Source: Strigamia acuminata
Taxonomy: Eukaryota > Arthropoda > Chilopoda > Geophilomorpha > Linotaeniidae
Reading direction: 5' to 3'
Assembly: GCA_949358305.1 (NCBI GenBank)
Contig: OX442321.1
Coordinates: 1,984,001-2,048,000 of the forward strand
DNA: 64,000 nucleotides
The translations under genes and the position numbers were made by a program. Shown here piece by piece: positions 12,256 to 24,020 of this stretch (the first letter of the stretch is position 1; every line of letters starts with the position of its first letter). Under the pieces are notes generated by a model, which was given only the letters and a program-made list of their open reading frames with translations, was not told the DNA's origin and did not search any database.

Positions 12256-14173
12256 GAAAATGACAAATAATCCTATTAAAAACAAGAAAAAAGTAAATTC
12301 CAGAAGCAATGCGGCATTTTTAGCTCTGACTGGGTTTAACTGCGACAGTTTTGATGCTGAAAATAGCCCTTTCGCTTCATATATGGAAATGGGAATGCAA
12401 TTACATATCGTGCATCAAAGGCAAGTTTGTTTATGTTTGTGAAGTGAAAATTATTTTAATGCTCCACTGGCTTCAAATAAAATAAATTGGTCAGCAATTT
12501 GAAAGTACTCGTTGGAAAAGCCATCTTTGCATTGCTGCCACTAGGTCAGTTAACTAATGGCCTGGTTATCTATGTAATGCTTTTGATTGTTTCAGTTGAG
12601 AAATGGTTGTTGTTGCTGCAATTAAAACAAGTTTGCATTAATTCTATTGGTCATCTCTAATTAAAAGACAATTTCTTGATATAGATGGATGGATTGTGGG
12701 AGTTATGGGCTGTTTGTGAGTTGTCGTGGTCAATAAAATGGGTATGACAGTTGATGCTTTGCTGTGTCTTGGACGAGACTCAAAACGACATTTAAAAACC
12801 TGAAATTTAAAATCTGGTTTGACCAATTAAACAATGGGCCCCTTGATGGTTGGCCCCTCTATGAGAAAGACCAATGCTAAATAACATTACTGTACAACAC
12901 TAGCTGCATTCTAAAATAAAATAAAAAAAATTTAGTTTAAGTGTATTTTAAGTTTTAACGTGGTTTAAACAGGAAATGATGTCATTTTTGGTTTAAAATT
13001 GAAGTAAAACACAAAATATTTTAGTTTTTGAATGCACTTATTGTTAATTTGTAATTTTCCTTTTTGTCGGCGGGGTCAAACTGCGTTATATCATCATTTT
13101 CCAATGGTTTATTTTACATTGTGGGTTTAGATGATTGTGTGACAACATTTAAATGTCAATATGTCATAACTTATCAGTAGCTGCATTCAAAAACTCTAAA
13201 ACGTATGAAAAAATTGTTTCGTGTTTGTACGTGACGTCATTCCCATTGAATAACATCCATCCAGGTGAGCTTCAAGCTGGACTGGGACGATTTTTATGTC
13301 CAACACTGTACATAGTGGCATGTTTTTAGCGTGCTTTCAAAATTAAAAGCTTGGTGTTTACACCACCATTGGTCTATTGCCACTTAAATGGTGTGCCCAA
13401 GACACTTTTTCTAAAACGGTGCTTGTAGTAATGCCCTATAAAGATACTTACAACGCTAACAGCTGTGGCTGTTTTCTTCCAAAATGGTTCACATGTTAAT
13501 TGTTATTCTCCAAAGTGGCTTCTAATTGCCGGTTGTGTAGGATATGATGAATACCAAATTGAATGTGACAAGTTATTATTAGCTTCAGTCACAGCTGCAC
13601 AAGATCTTTGATGCTTTCAATTTCCGGTATGAAGTTTGCCGGTCTTTGCTGACATTTCATTGGCAAGAAATTTCAATCTAGATTTTTTTTTTTTTTTTAC
13701 AAATGGAGTTTTGAGCATTTTGTTTTAAAACTTCCGTTTTTATAGTTTGGAATGGAAAAGTTGTTCCATTTACAATTGTTTTGTGCAGAATCATCAACCT
13801 CCAGCATTGGAATAGTGTCATCGAAGATCTTTTTAAGCATCTAAGGTACCAAGTTTCCTCAGCATTTACGATCTCTAAATTTCATTTATTGCCCAGACTA
13901 AGCGGCAAAGTCCTTTGAAACCCGTCTCTGATTCAAAATAATTGCTTAACTGTAACCACATTCACTTGATCTTGATTCTAAACCGATTGTTTTTATGGCT
14001 TGGATTAGTTGGCACTTAATAAGTTGCTATCAGGGGCGGATTGAGGTGTTATATCAGCTCAGGCATTTTTGTAAAGGAAATGGCCATTAAAACTTTTTTA
14101 GTTATGTTTTCTGTGATAAAGTATGGGAGTCTCATATACCTGACTCTTTGGGTTTAAGCGCTTGTGATTAATA
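12256..14173. other. Non-coding stretch, no gene seen
   Basis: AT-rich with a poly-T tract at about 13682-13698. Segment about 12970-13040 (AAATGATGTCATTTTTG... TTTTTGAATGCA) is shared with 8517-8580. A 60-codon open frame at 12260 has no recognised relatives. Confidence 0.4.
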
Positions 14174-14657
14174 GACAGTTTGCGGAATGCATTTTTCCCT
14201 TATTTTATTACACTATTTTAGTGCCATATCGTAAGGGAAAAATCTTTAGTGTATCGTTTTCAACACTAAATTAAAATATAGCGGAGCCAATCAGAATTGA
14301 GAACACTATATTGTTAGCTCTGCCCATTGCAAATGGCGAATATTTTGTTGTTTCGATCAAACACATCACAGTCATAGGTACGTAGATTGAATGATAAGTG
14401 AGGCCCTAATTGAATTTTAGCCCCAAAACCATACTTTGTAGGCATAATAATGGAATTTTATGCAGAAATTTGCACATTTACGCCCCCAAATTGAATTTTT
14501 AGGTCCAAAATTACTAACCGTCAGTAGTTGGCTGAAATAGTGTAGTGATAAGGGAAAAGTACAGCCCGCAAAAACTTAATTTATCATTTTTTCCTTACAC
14601 TATTTTCATACCGTATAGTCTTTAACTGTAAGGAAAAAATTTATCCCGCAAACTCTC
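14174..14657. mobile_element. Mariner-type MITE with TA duplication
   Basis: GACAGTTTGCGGAATGCATT at the left is matched by the complement of AATTTATCCCGCAAACTCTC at the right, with TA on both sides (14172-14173 and 14658-14659). CCCTTA/TAAGG blocks recur near both ends and inside. No coding frame. Confidence 0.75.
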
Positions 14658-14659
14658 TA

Positions 14660-15480
14660 TTGACTGCGGGGTTATCTTAAAAGTAAAATCTTTGTCACAA
14701 GACCACAGAATATTGAATACCTGAAACGATGTAATCGGAGATGAAATTGCTGCAATCCCTGAACGAAGGTTACAGCATGTTATGGGAAATCAGGAAAGCA
14801 GATTGCAAATGTGTGCAGGAGCAAAGGAAGGCATTTGAGTGATATCATTTTCCAGACGTAAAAATGTCGTTCAAATCTCTGTTTTAGTTTCAAATAAAAA
14901 TTTTAATTAATTATAATGTAATTACAGTTAGAAAATAGTTAGTTTCCGTATTTATTGATGTTACCTACGAGTAATAAGTAGTGTGACACCATGAACCAAG
15001 GATAACATGGGCACGTATCCGTTTGTTACTGCCTATTGATTCGTTGTTCTGTGTGCTGATTGGATGACACCAATCACGTGTCATGCATTGCTTGCCAACT
15101 AAGCATGTTTCTTACCTGTTGTCATCCCAGAATACAGTGCGGCTATATACGTATTTTGTCAAAAATAGAAAACATATTTTATTTCTATTATTGTTATTAT
15201 TATTATTATTATTATTATTTATATTTTTCTGGAAAAGACTAAAAAGCATAGGGAACTACTTTTCCTCGTAACAGTAATTCAACTGCAGTTCTGAGTAATC
15301 AGACTAGGCCAATGGGAGCCAAGCTTCCAGGGATCCTCTTGAGTATGGAAAGAGTATAGGTAGCTGCCAGAAATTTCCGCCAAAATCACCTCCAAGAATT
15401 TCTTTACGATTCTGATTGGCTGTCAAAGTCACATGACCAAAACACCAGCAAGCTTGAAGCTGCTAAATCAAACTCAATTT
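14660..15480. other. Non-coding stretch with ATT microsatellite
   Basis: No gene is supported. An (ATT)n tract lies at about 15188-15222, and the two overlapping small open frames over it are produced by the repeat. Confidence 0.5.
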
Positions 15481-15484
15481 GATC

Positions 15485-15613
15485 GGAGCGGGTGAATACA
15501 AGCTCACTTCAAAACAAAGCTTTGAATAAAAACGCAAGCTTTTGTTTGCTCAAGCGGGCGAGTTTTTAACTGCTTTTTCAAGTAAAAGCAAGCTTTGGAA
15601 TTTTACCCGCTCC
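15485..15613. mobile_element. Short inverted-repeat element, about 130 bp
   Basis: GGAGCGGGTGAA at the left is mirrored by TTACCCGCTCC at the right, and AAGCTT-type motifs repeat inside on both strands. No target duplication was resolved. Confidence 0.5.
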
Positions 15614-15639
15614 CTTGTGTTTTCACCTTAAGGCTCCGA

Positions 15640-15865
15640 CTTTGCATTTGCAACGCGAGCTGGGAAAACCACAGAAAACTCAGTTGCAAGTGGGTGCCAG
15701 ATGTTCTTGCGCTAGAATCAGTACTTTAGTCAGACAAGAATGCGAAACAACTGGTATTCCCTACCTGTCACGTATACTGACTAGGCCAAATGCTGCTTAA
15801 CTTCTGAGCTCTATTGCAAACGGGTGACCTGCATGGCGAGCCGTTCCTAGCGTAAGCACGACCTT
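15640..15865 (-). repeat. 5S-rRNA-derived SINE-like copy
   Basis: On the minus strand, about 15865-15751 resembles 5S rRNA: a GGAAGTTAAGC-like block read from CTGCTTAACTTC, a GGCCTAGTCAG block in the position of GGCCTGGTTAG, and GGGAATACC at the end. Downstream on the same strand, 15720-15640 contains a unit (GAACATCTGGCACCC... GGTTTTCCCAGC) that recurs at 11465-11560. A 5S head plus a repeated body is the architecture of SINE3-type elements. The 5S part is too diverged to be a functional rRNA gene. Confidence 0.5.
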
Positions 15866-17041
15866 CTTTGGGGAGCTGCCCCAAGTGGGCTTAAATACTG
15901 CTAATATGGAGCCCATCACGAAACTGGTGCATGTCGCTTTCATTTCCTGACCCCTAACCCTTGGAGTGGCAAATCCAATTTCTTCTTAAAGGTTTGACTT
16001 TGACTTTTATGATTTGAACTTTCAATGCACATATTGACTGAGTGTTTGTTTATGATCTGATGCGTTTGGCAAGTAGTATAACTCAAAGAAACTAATGATC
16101 TTTCTTTCCCAGAAGGAGAAATGACTGTTTGGTTGAAGGGGCAGAGGTTGGGAAATTGATTAGAGGTGCTAGGGGGGTTTGATTAGGTGCTAGTTGTAAT
16201 GAGCCAAGTTGCTCTTGTGTGGCTATGATAGTGAAATTTGTCAAACTTGGAATTGGGATGGAAAATTGGCTCCTAAATTGGCTTGTCCTCGCTTCTTTAC
16301 TTGAATTACGGCTGGATTTTGATAGTTGAGCTCGAGGGAAACTGGCAAATCTCTTGTTCATGACAGAGCCAGAGAGCTCTCTTCTTTTTGACCCCCTCTA
16401 GTGACAGGAAATAAGGTTAACAGGAATTAGCTTTTCAATTTTTATAACATAAGTGGTTGACATCCCCTTTAGTGGCAGTGGATCTGTATTGCTATGTTAT
16501 AATCAGTTTCCTCAGTTGTTTACCAACTTCTAGTGTGGAAATATTGGGAGTGAAATGATTTGCTCTCTTGGGTTAAGACATCAAAAGCAATGCAGATGCT
16601 TTTAATACTGGGAGGACTTATTTATTGTCCATGTGCAGTTTTTTTTTATCAAGATTTGCTATTTGGGTAATGGATATTTTGGTGCCAAATTAATATGCCT
16701 GAAAGGGTTGAAGGGCTTTGGGCCAATAAAAGCGTTAAGAAGCTTACCGTATGCTTTAAGCGGCATGTCGGTGGATTACCAACTTTTGGAAATTTCAGTT
16801 ACACAGCTTATATTGGCAGGTCAGTACAAAGTGAAATGCCATTATAAGTGAAAAAGCTGTTTTTTTTTTGTTTTTTTTTTAAATTAAAAATGTCTGGATT
16901 TGGGCCATAAATTTGAGGTTTTTTTCTAGATATTCTGAAGGTTATTATTAAAATTTGAGTAAATTTATAGAGAATTTAAGCCAATTTTCTACATTCTGGA
17001 TATCTATAAATACTTTTTAAGCTGTACTCTTATATATCGAC
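15866..17041. other. Non-coding stretch, no gene seen
   Basis: Small open frames at 16092-16361 (minus) and 16633-16851 (plus) have no recognised motifs and no conserved splice context. Nothing else is supported. Confidence 0.4.
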
Positions 17042-17861
17042 TAGGGTTTCTCAAAAACGGGACAATTTGAAAAACCGGTATTTCGGTATTTGATGTTCAA
17101 AAAAACCGGTAAAGCGGTATTTTTCGGTAATAAAGTAAAATAAAATAGCTACAATGTTAAATATTTTTTTGTATTTTCCTTTTTTAAAAGTAAAATTTTA
17201 AAAAATATTTTTTTTTCTGAAGATTTTTTCACATTTTGGATAAGATTTGTAATATATTTCACGTTCTGATTTTAAAAAAAAAATTTTGATTAAAGTGTCT
17301 GCTTAAACTAGTTAATGAGACAGAATTCAGGGTCAAGTTAATAACTTGTTAATAACAAGTTTTTTCCATTTTTCAATGGGTTTAGTAATTTTGATGCCAT
17401 TTTTAAAATAAAAAAACTTTCAATAATTTTGAGAAAATTTTTTTTTAAATGTGGTAATAACAATAATAATAATAAATAATAATAAAGTAGAGAAGTTGTT
17501 TTGTAAATAAATTTAATTGCTCTTACCCAGTTTTAATCGAACAAAGTCAGGGAAAGGAGAACCTCAGTGAGTCAAAGCCCTCAAGCGTGTGCCTCTCACA
17601 TTCCTAAAAATAATAAAAATTCTATTAGATCAATTTTTACTCAAAAAATATAAAAAACAATAATAATAATTAATTGAAAATAAAAATAGTTAAAAACTGA
17701 CCATTTCCATCCCCAAATGAAAGATTTCGGCGGTGTTTTCCATATTTTTCTTGCAATAAAAATCAGTACCAATACCAAACTAAAGACGGTATTCGGTATT
17801 TATTTATTTTTTTAAAAAATACCAGTTTTTGATACCGGTAAATACCAGTAGAGAAACCCTA
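17042..17861. mobile_element. hAT-type non-autonomous transposon, 820 bp, perfect TSD
   Basis: The element starts TAGGGTTTCTC and ends GAGAAACCCTA. The 8-bp duplication ATATCGAC is perfect on both sides (17034-17041 and 17862-17869). Inner ends carry ACCGGTATTTCGGTATT and its complement. The AT-rich interior has no transposase frame, so it depends on an enzyme elsewhere. Confidence 0.9.
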
Positions 17862-17869
17862 ATATCGAC

Positions 17870-18663
17870 TTGCCTGTAAAAACGGGGTTTACCGCAGTCT
17901 GGTCAAACTCCAGCATGCCGCTTAAAGTCGTCATACTCTGTAAATGACATTTTTATTGGGGTGTGCATTGAAAAAGAAGTTTTCTAAGAGACATGCGGAA
18001 AGGAGGGAAAAGAGAAGCAACTTTTCCTTTTACGGAGAAACGCACCTATTGTATATTTTCTTCAAATCAATTGCCCAATCCTGACACCAGGATTTTGTTT
18101 ATGACGTAATGCATCATGGATCAAGCGAGACGTCACCCAAGCAATTCTTATACTGTGTTTCCAAAAGGAAAAGTCCAACTCAGCGCACAGTCTGTACCTT
18201 ACTCCATAAATATCCCAAGATTAGCAGATTTATTACAGGGAGCAAGTGGATGGCTTAGAAGCTACACTTTACCAATTTATAAGAAAGAATTATGAAACTA
18301 TTTAGGCCTTAATTGTAAACCAAATACGAAAACTCTAGACTGGGAATCGAGCCGCAGATCTTTATTGTCGATCATGTGCACAAGATTTAAGAATAAACAC
18401 AGACCTAACTACACTAGACTGCAAACTGATGAATTGTGGGTAAGAAGCTTATGCTTACAGGACGTGGCAACATTAAATTCTTTCAGTGTTGTATCTCGTT
18501 CACTAAATTGTCAACGCATTAATGTTCAAGTTCACTCTTAATTTTTTCAAAAGTGAACTAAGTTCAAGTTATTTTCATCGCTGTTTATGACGAAAAAAGT
18601 CGTTTTTGTCCTAAAAAGTGATTGGAAATGAACGTTTTGATGATGAAAACGTCATCAGAACGT
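17870..18663. other. Non-coding stretch with MITE fragment
   Basis: No gene is supported. About 18390-18455 (ACACAGACCTAA... TAGACTGCAAACTGA... GGGTAAGAAGC) matches one end of the element inside MCU intron 4 (33595-33946) in inverted orientation, so it is a truncated copy. Confidence 0.45.
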
Positions 18664-18667
18664 TTAA

Positions 18668-19245
18668 CCCTCAGATGGACAATCTGAAAAGACGACGCTT
18701 TAATGCCCACAATGTACCAATTTGGGGACAAAATAATTAAATTCGTAAGGCCTGTAGCTTAAGTGCTGTTAGGGTAGTGTGACAAATTGTCGCACTTGGC
18801 GCTACTGTTTGGTTAAAAATATAAATTTTATTAAGTGCTTGTTTTGTTGTGTACGTATACATATATACATAGTGGTGAGGACGAATTTGGAACGAAATTG
18901 GAATGAAATTGAAACCGTAATCATAACGTAATCACGTGTGTTGAACTACTAGCGCCATACGGCGTTTGTTGGTAAAAATTGAAAGCACTAAGTAGAAGCG
19001 CTTTTATAAGATTGGGAGAAGCCAACTTAAATTTAAGCTGGGATTTCTAAGGGGCAGAATTTTCAAAGGTGAATAATTAAATAAATAAATAAGGCACAGA
19101 ACACTCCAAATTTTTTTTGAAACAAACTTTATTGTTGTGTGAACAAAGTCAGAAATTTTCAGATAATTATATTAAACCAAAAAAAAGTTTTCTTATTCAA
19201 GAAGAGTGTTGTCCCCAAAATGGTTTAGGGTTGTCCTTCTGAGGG
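18668..19245. mobile_element. piggyBac-type MITE, CCCTCAGA termini, TTAA duplication
   Basis: The left end reads CCCTCAGATGGACAA after TTAA (18664-18667); the right end is TTGTCCTTCTGAGGG followed by TTAA (19246-19249). CCCT termini plus TTAA are typical of piggyBac elements. The 578-bp interior has no transposase and shares sequence with 4790-5213. Confidence 0.82.
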
Positions 19246-19249
19246 TTAA

Positions 19250-21170
19250 AATGTTTGTGGAATAGACCACCAATAGATGACAAAGGAAATGAAAATGAGC
19301 CTAAACTTTAATGAAATAGTTCAAATTGAATGTTAAAAACAAGTAAAGGTCGCACTTGGTTCTTTAATTCTACGCCGGTGGTTCTCTCCGAAAGTTGAAA
19401 CAAACACACAAACGGTCATGTCAAGTTAAATAAAAGCCTTTAATAATTATAAACACTGGGCTGTATACAGTAATAGCGTCTGTCTGGATATTTATAGCTT
19501 TACTGCCATCTACTGGTAAAATATTAAAGCGATGTTTCCAGCGAAAGGTTAAAAGAAATTGTAGAGGTAAATAGTGATTTTTTTAAAGTGGTATCACCAT
19601 AAAAACTGCTTTTGAACACTTTTCCTTTAACATTTTACATGATTATGTTTTTATGAGTCTTGAAAAAAATGCTGGTATACATAAATTTTTTTTTTTTTGG
19701 TTAAGTATTTTTTTTTTAAATTTTTTTTTCTTCCAATTTCGCTGATGTCACGTTCGTGATTTACTGCAACTGTTGTCTGTTGGCGCCACGGTGGCTGAAA
19801 CGTGAAATAAACCGTGGCAAGCGACAGTAATTTCTTTTTTCAGCACTTATTCAGAATCAATTGCTGCTCGGTGCGCCACCTCGTGAGAAATTAGGAAATG
19901 ATAAATATGATGACGCATTATATCAAATCCGTTTTGATTAATTGAAAGTTGAAAATCCTTTTTTTTCTTAAATAATTTTTTTAATTTATTTTATAAGAAG
20001 TGATTTATTTAAGGTGTGGAAAAGTACTTTATTTTCTTGACACTTCTTAGTACCTTGCCTGATCACATAATTAATTACGTGCAAACAATACCAACAACAA
20101 CATGAGCTGCAAGAAGAATAAAAGTTCCCAAATTAAATTTAAAAATATAAATATATAAATAAATAAAAATAATTTTTTTATGACGTCTGTAGGCTTCTGT
20201 TTTACTACTGCTGACTCATCCTTGAAAAAAATGTATAAAAAAAAATATAAAAACTTATTGCAAAATACCATTGTGCTTGCCGGTGTAGTTGAAGAAGATC
20301 TAAGCACCACTAAAGAGAAATCTGTCCAGTTTTTCATGTGTTTTCTTATTGGCTGCTGGTGACTACCAGTTGAACCCAAATGTGCAATTTAAAGAAGGGT
20401 TGGACTGATACGATGTATCCGATATGAGCCAATACCGATATTGTCTTCCTAAATATCGACCGATACCGATATTATTATCAAATTAATTTTTTTCGAAGTG
20501 GCTATGTTTATGTCCGACGTGAACGTATTATTTTCATGGGGTGTGTCATCTACCGCGACACGAATCTACCGCGACCTTGGAAACTGCGACTACGTGGGTT
20601 TTATTCCTAAGAAGGGCTAACAAGGGGGGGGCTGTGTCCCCCCCGAACTTAACCTCACTGGATTTTGTTGCAAACCCATTTTTTTGGGAAACAGCTTGTT
20701 GCGGTAGATTGTGTCGCGCTAGATGTGCACCCCCATTTTCATGACACGCTATGATTGGCTGAAAGATGCATTGAGATACATCGATGAAAATACTCGGTTG
20801 GGATTGAGGGGATAGTTCTAAACGATTTAGTCTAGACCAAAGAACTATTGGAAGAAATTTAACTGTTTAATGGAAATGATGTGAAATTGTTATGTGATAG
20901 TTTAAATGTTGTACGTTTATTTAAAAGAGGAAATCAAAAATCAGAATCAAATATTTAAATAGAAAAATGTGGTATGTGAAGGGTGAGCTGACAGAAAGCA
21001 AAATTGATATGATTTATGTAGACGGAAAAAAATGTTAGCTGATTTTTTACCCCCCCCCCCCCCTTCCCCGTAAGAAAAAAAGAAGATAAAACCGAGGAAA
21101 TGAACCGACATCAATAGATCTCAACCAATCACAGCGCGTCATTGAATTAATACGTTCAGGTTTAAAAATA
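19250..21170. other. Non-coding stretch with transposon fragments
   Basis: No gene is supported. About 20400-20490 is a fragment of the ATACCGATATT repeat also seen at 6665-6760. A GC-richer patch at 20560-20740 carries a G7 run beside a C6 run. A C14 tract lies at about 21050-21063. Confidence 0.4.
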
Positions 21171-21177
21171 TTTTATT

Positions 21178-21600
21178 TAATAAGATACCCAGGTAAATAC
21201 AATTACCATATCACATTCATGTTTACTTTGAAAAATAATCGCACAGGCTTAACATCAGCCATGCATTGTGATCGGCTTTGATAAATTAGAAATATTGGTT
21301 TCTGCACTTTTTTTATATTTACCACTATGGATATTGTCCATCCAAATATCGATATTTTTTAACATTATTTTTTTTATTACAAGTTTAATCAGTTTATTTT
21401 TGCTGTAATAAACTGTTTTATTAAAAAAAAAATTGCGGAGTGCTCTGAAATTTTTTTTTATTAATAAAATGCTTAGGTAAATGCGATTACCATATCACAT
21501 TCATATTCCCTTTGAAAAATAATCACACAGGCTTAAAGTCAGCCATGCATTTTGATCGGTTTCTATAAATTAGAAATATCGGTCTCGGCACCTTTTCCAT
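21178..21600. repeat. Diverged direct repeat, two copies about 290 bp apart
   Basis: About 21178-21315 and 21465-21600 share AATTACCATATCACATTCAT-like sequence, then TTTGAAAAATAATC and CAGCCATGCATT, in the same order. The copies differ at scattered bases, indicating an old duplication inside a repeat family that includes 20400-20490. Confidence 0.6.
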
Positions 21601-22690
21601 TTTCAATTTAATGTACACACAACACCTTTCAATCTTGCACAATCAACTAGAATTTATTTATATTTTCAACATTACATTCTGAGCATTGTGAATACAAATA
21701 GACAATTGTTTATTTGCATCAGTTTGGAAATTTTAACAAAAATTGAGATCCGCTGAAATTAAATAAAAATACCCAAAGATCACAAAAATAGTACTGCTTA
21801 CATTAATTGCATATTTCGTGCAGTCGATTGACCATAAATTTGTTAATGACTAATAGCATAAAACGTTACAACTCATTAACCTTTACTTATCTCGGTCAAA
21901 AGTCAAAGGAAGAGTCTGTTAATGGTTCCATATCAGATCTATAATTTTTATACAACAAGGCATTCTACATGTCTTGGTTAATTTAATTAATAGTTTAAAT
22001 TGCAACACTAAATCATCAGATCTTGGTTACTTGATATCCAATAGCTATACTGAATAATTAATACATAATTAAAATGGATTTGGGAGGGGAAATGGGAGCT
22101 CCAGACTCCAAACATGTGTTTATTAGGCCGACAGCGCTGAATTTTAATTTTTTATCAAGGAAGAAAATATTAGGTAGCTCTAAGTGCTTGCAGTTCTTGT
22201 AACTGCCACCAGGTTTGATGGTTTCTTTAGTTTGCGGTTAGTTGACCCGCTTGTCCACATTCCTGCGTATGAAATATTGATTGTCAGATGGTGATGCTCT
22301 GATTATTTGCTTTTTCCTTAAGTGAAAAAGGAATTGCTATTTTTCTGCTTCTATTTGCACAACAAATAAAAGTGGAAAACAGGGAAGGAAATAAAAAGTA
22401 TTTCTTGATCTTTAATTCTTGCCCACCCAACTTAAAAGGTCAATTTTGTTTCTCTCAAAGAGGAATTTGTGGTAGTGCTAGACCAATGGGTTGTAAAATA
22501 TTGATCCAATTTCTGTATTGATTTAGGGGAATGAAATATTGGCATTCATGGACCATGGTAACTCCAAAAGAGTTGAAAGCATTTCTATGTGTTTTACCCT
22601 TTGGGGTGGCTTTCTGACAAGGCTTGCTTATGCACTGGGACTGGGGAAGCTGACAGTAGCCTCTCAGCTGACAAATAACTAAATTAGGAT
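21601..22690. other. Non-coding stretch, no gene seen
   Basis: AT-rich sequence with no supported gene. About 22550-22690 may be the body of the 5S-derived repeat that starts at 22760 on the minus strand. Confidence 0.4.
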
Positions 22691-22762
22691 AAGAAACAAC
22701 TGAGAAATCTAGTAGGACACCCATCCAAGTGCTAACCAGGTCCACAGCCGCTTAACTTCCAT
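22691..22762 (-). repeat. 5S-rRNA-derived fragment, SINE head or pseudogene
   Basis: Read on the minus strand, 22760-22700 gives GGAAGTTAAGCGGCTGTGG then CCTGGTTAGCACTTGGATGG. This closely follows the 3' half of eukaryotic 5S rRNA, including the C-box region and the ACTTGGATGGG helix strand. The 5' half is missing. The sequence continues into a non-5S body, so a 5S-headed SINE is likelier than a truncated gene. Confidence 0.6.
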
Positions 22763-22880
22763 TTTTTAATTTTCAGTTATGCGGATTCTAACTCCACCGA
22801 AGTGAACCAAAAGGGCTTCGTTAAATGTACGGTTCTGTAATTTTGTGGTTTTGCATTAATCAGAAAGTCAATAGTTACGT

Positions 22881-23278
22881 TCAATTCTAAATGGTTTTTG
22901 CCGTTTTCTAACACCGGATGTAGACGCATTTGACGTCACATTTTGGAAATCGGTTTTTCTGAAAACCGATTTCATGAAAACTAGAAAATCGTGGTTTTCG
23001 TGATTTTCAAATCGTTTTCCCGGGCCGCCATTTTGTAATCGAATAGATCGGCGGTGTAAGCACACAAAAATGTAGGTTTATTTAATTTATTTGTAGAATT
23101 ATTATGCCTTTAAGAACGATCGAATGCGGCCAATTTTCGGGCGCATTTGTGCAATCGAATGCGGCCAATTTTCGGCTGATTTCCCGTTGACAGCTGTTGG
23201 TAATAACGCTGCTCAATGTTGAAAATCGTTTTCAGAAAACGATGAAAAACGGTTTTTGAAAGCTATTTTAGAATTGAA
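22881..23278. mobile_element. MITE with TTCAATTCTAAA termini
   Basis: TCAATTCTAAATGG at the left is mirrored by the complement of TTTTAGAATTGAA at the right, with GTTTTC/GAAAAC blocks on both sides. Two copies of an ATCGAATGCGGCCAATTTTC block (about 23120 and 23155) lie inside. No coding frame; boundaries approximate. Confidence 0.55.
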
Positions 23279-23457
23279 TGCACCTAATCATTTTTAAACG
23301 CAGGATTTTGCTAATTTGTTTCAAAGATTCTGAAAAAACTCGCATGACCCAACCGTAAAATGTGATACAGAAAAGAAAACTTAAAAAGTTAGCAGCACAC
23401 AGTTTGGGAACCACTGGTCTAGCCAGAATTCAAAAATACTTCGGTACGAATTATTTG

Positions 23458-23592
23458 CAGGGCTGGACTGGGAACGAATTTAGTACCGGGAAATCTGTAT
23501 GTTCGGGCCACAATTAATAAAGTAGGGAAGGGCCACAGCTGCTACGGGACACCGGGAAATTTCCGGTATCCCGCCGGGCCAGTCCAGCACTC
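23458..23592. mobile_element. hAT-type MITE, 135 bp, perfect TSD
   Basis: The left end CAGGGCTGGACTGGG is mirrored by the right end GGCCAGTCCAGCACTC. ATTATTTG is duplicated exactly on both sides (23450-23457 and 23593-23600), the 8-bp signature of hAT insertion. Confidence 0.85.
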
Positions 23593-23600
23593 ATTATTTG

Positions 23601-24020
23601 TGACGGGCCACTTAGATCGAGCTTGGTTGCCGCCATCTTGTGTTGTGTTTGACAAGTTTCAAAACCTACCTTTTGGTAAATATTTCAAGTGACTATTTCT
23701 CCAACACTTTCAGAATCCGAGTACAAGTCTGGATTGTGTTTATACAACCACGCACATGATTGGTGGAACCGTATCACGCGACAAATCCAAAATTACAAAA
23801 TTGCAAAATTACAAAATTGCTCAATTAACGAAACCGCACATTCGAACGCAGAAATCCCCACAAATTCGTCTCCACAGCCCCACTGACCCCCAAATTAAAT
23901 CACCACAGCACTGGCCGACAACTGCCACTTTCTTAAAACACTTTGGCAAATAAACCTGGTGGCAGCGACTTGAATCAAACCACAAAAGCAACAGAAAGAT
24001 CTAAAACGAAAGTCAACATT
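23601..24020. other. 3' flank of the minus-strand gene, function unclear
   Basis: This region lies downstream of the 24021-25157 gene and may include its 3' untranslated region. It contains short AAAATTACAAAATTGC repeats at about 23785-23820. I see no good polyadenylation signal on the minus strand close to the stop. Confidence 0.35.

Noticed and set aside
22691-22762. Functional 5S rRNA gene.
   Set aside because: Only the 3' half is recognisable, with an insertion-like change before CCTGGTTAG, and it continues into unrelated repeat sequence.
23926-23960. AATAAACCTGGTGGCAGCGAC, which looks like an LTR end plus primer-binding site.
   Set aside because: No LTR partner, no coding remnants and no target duplication; the resemblance is short.
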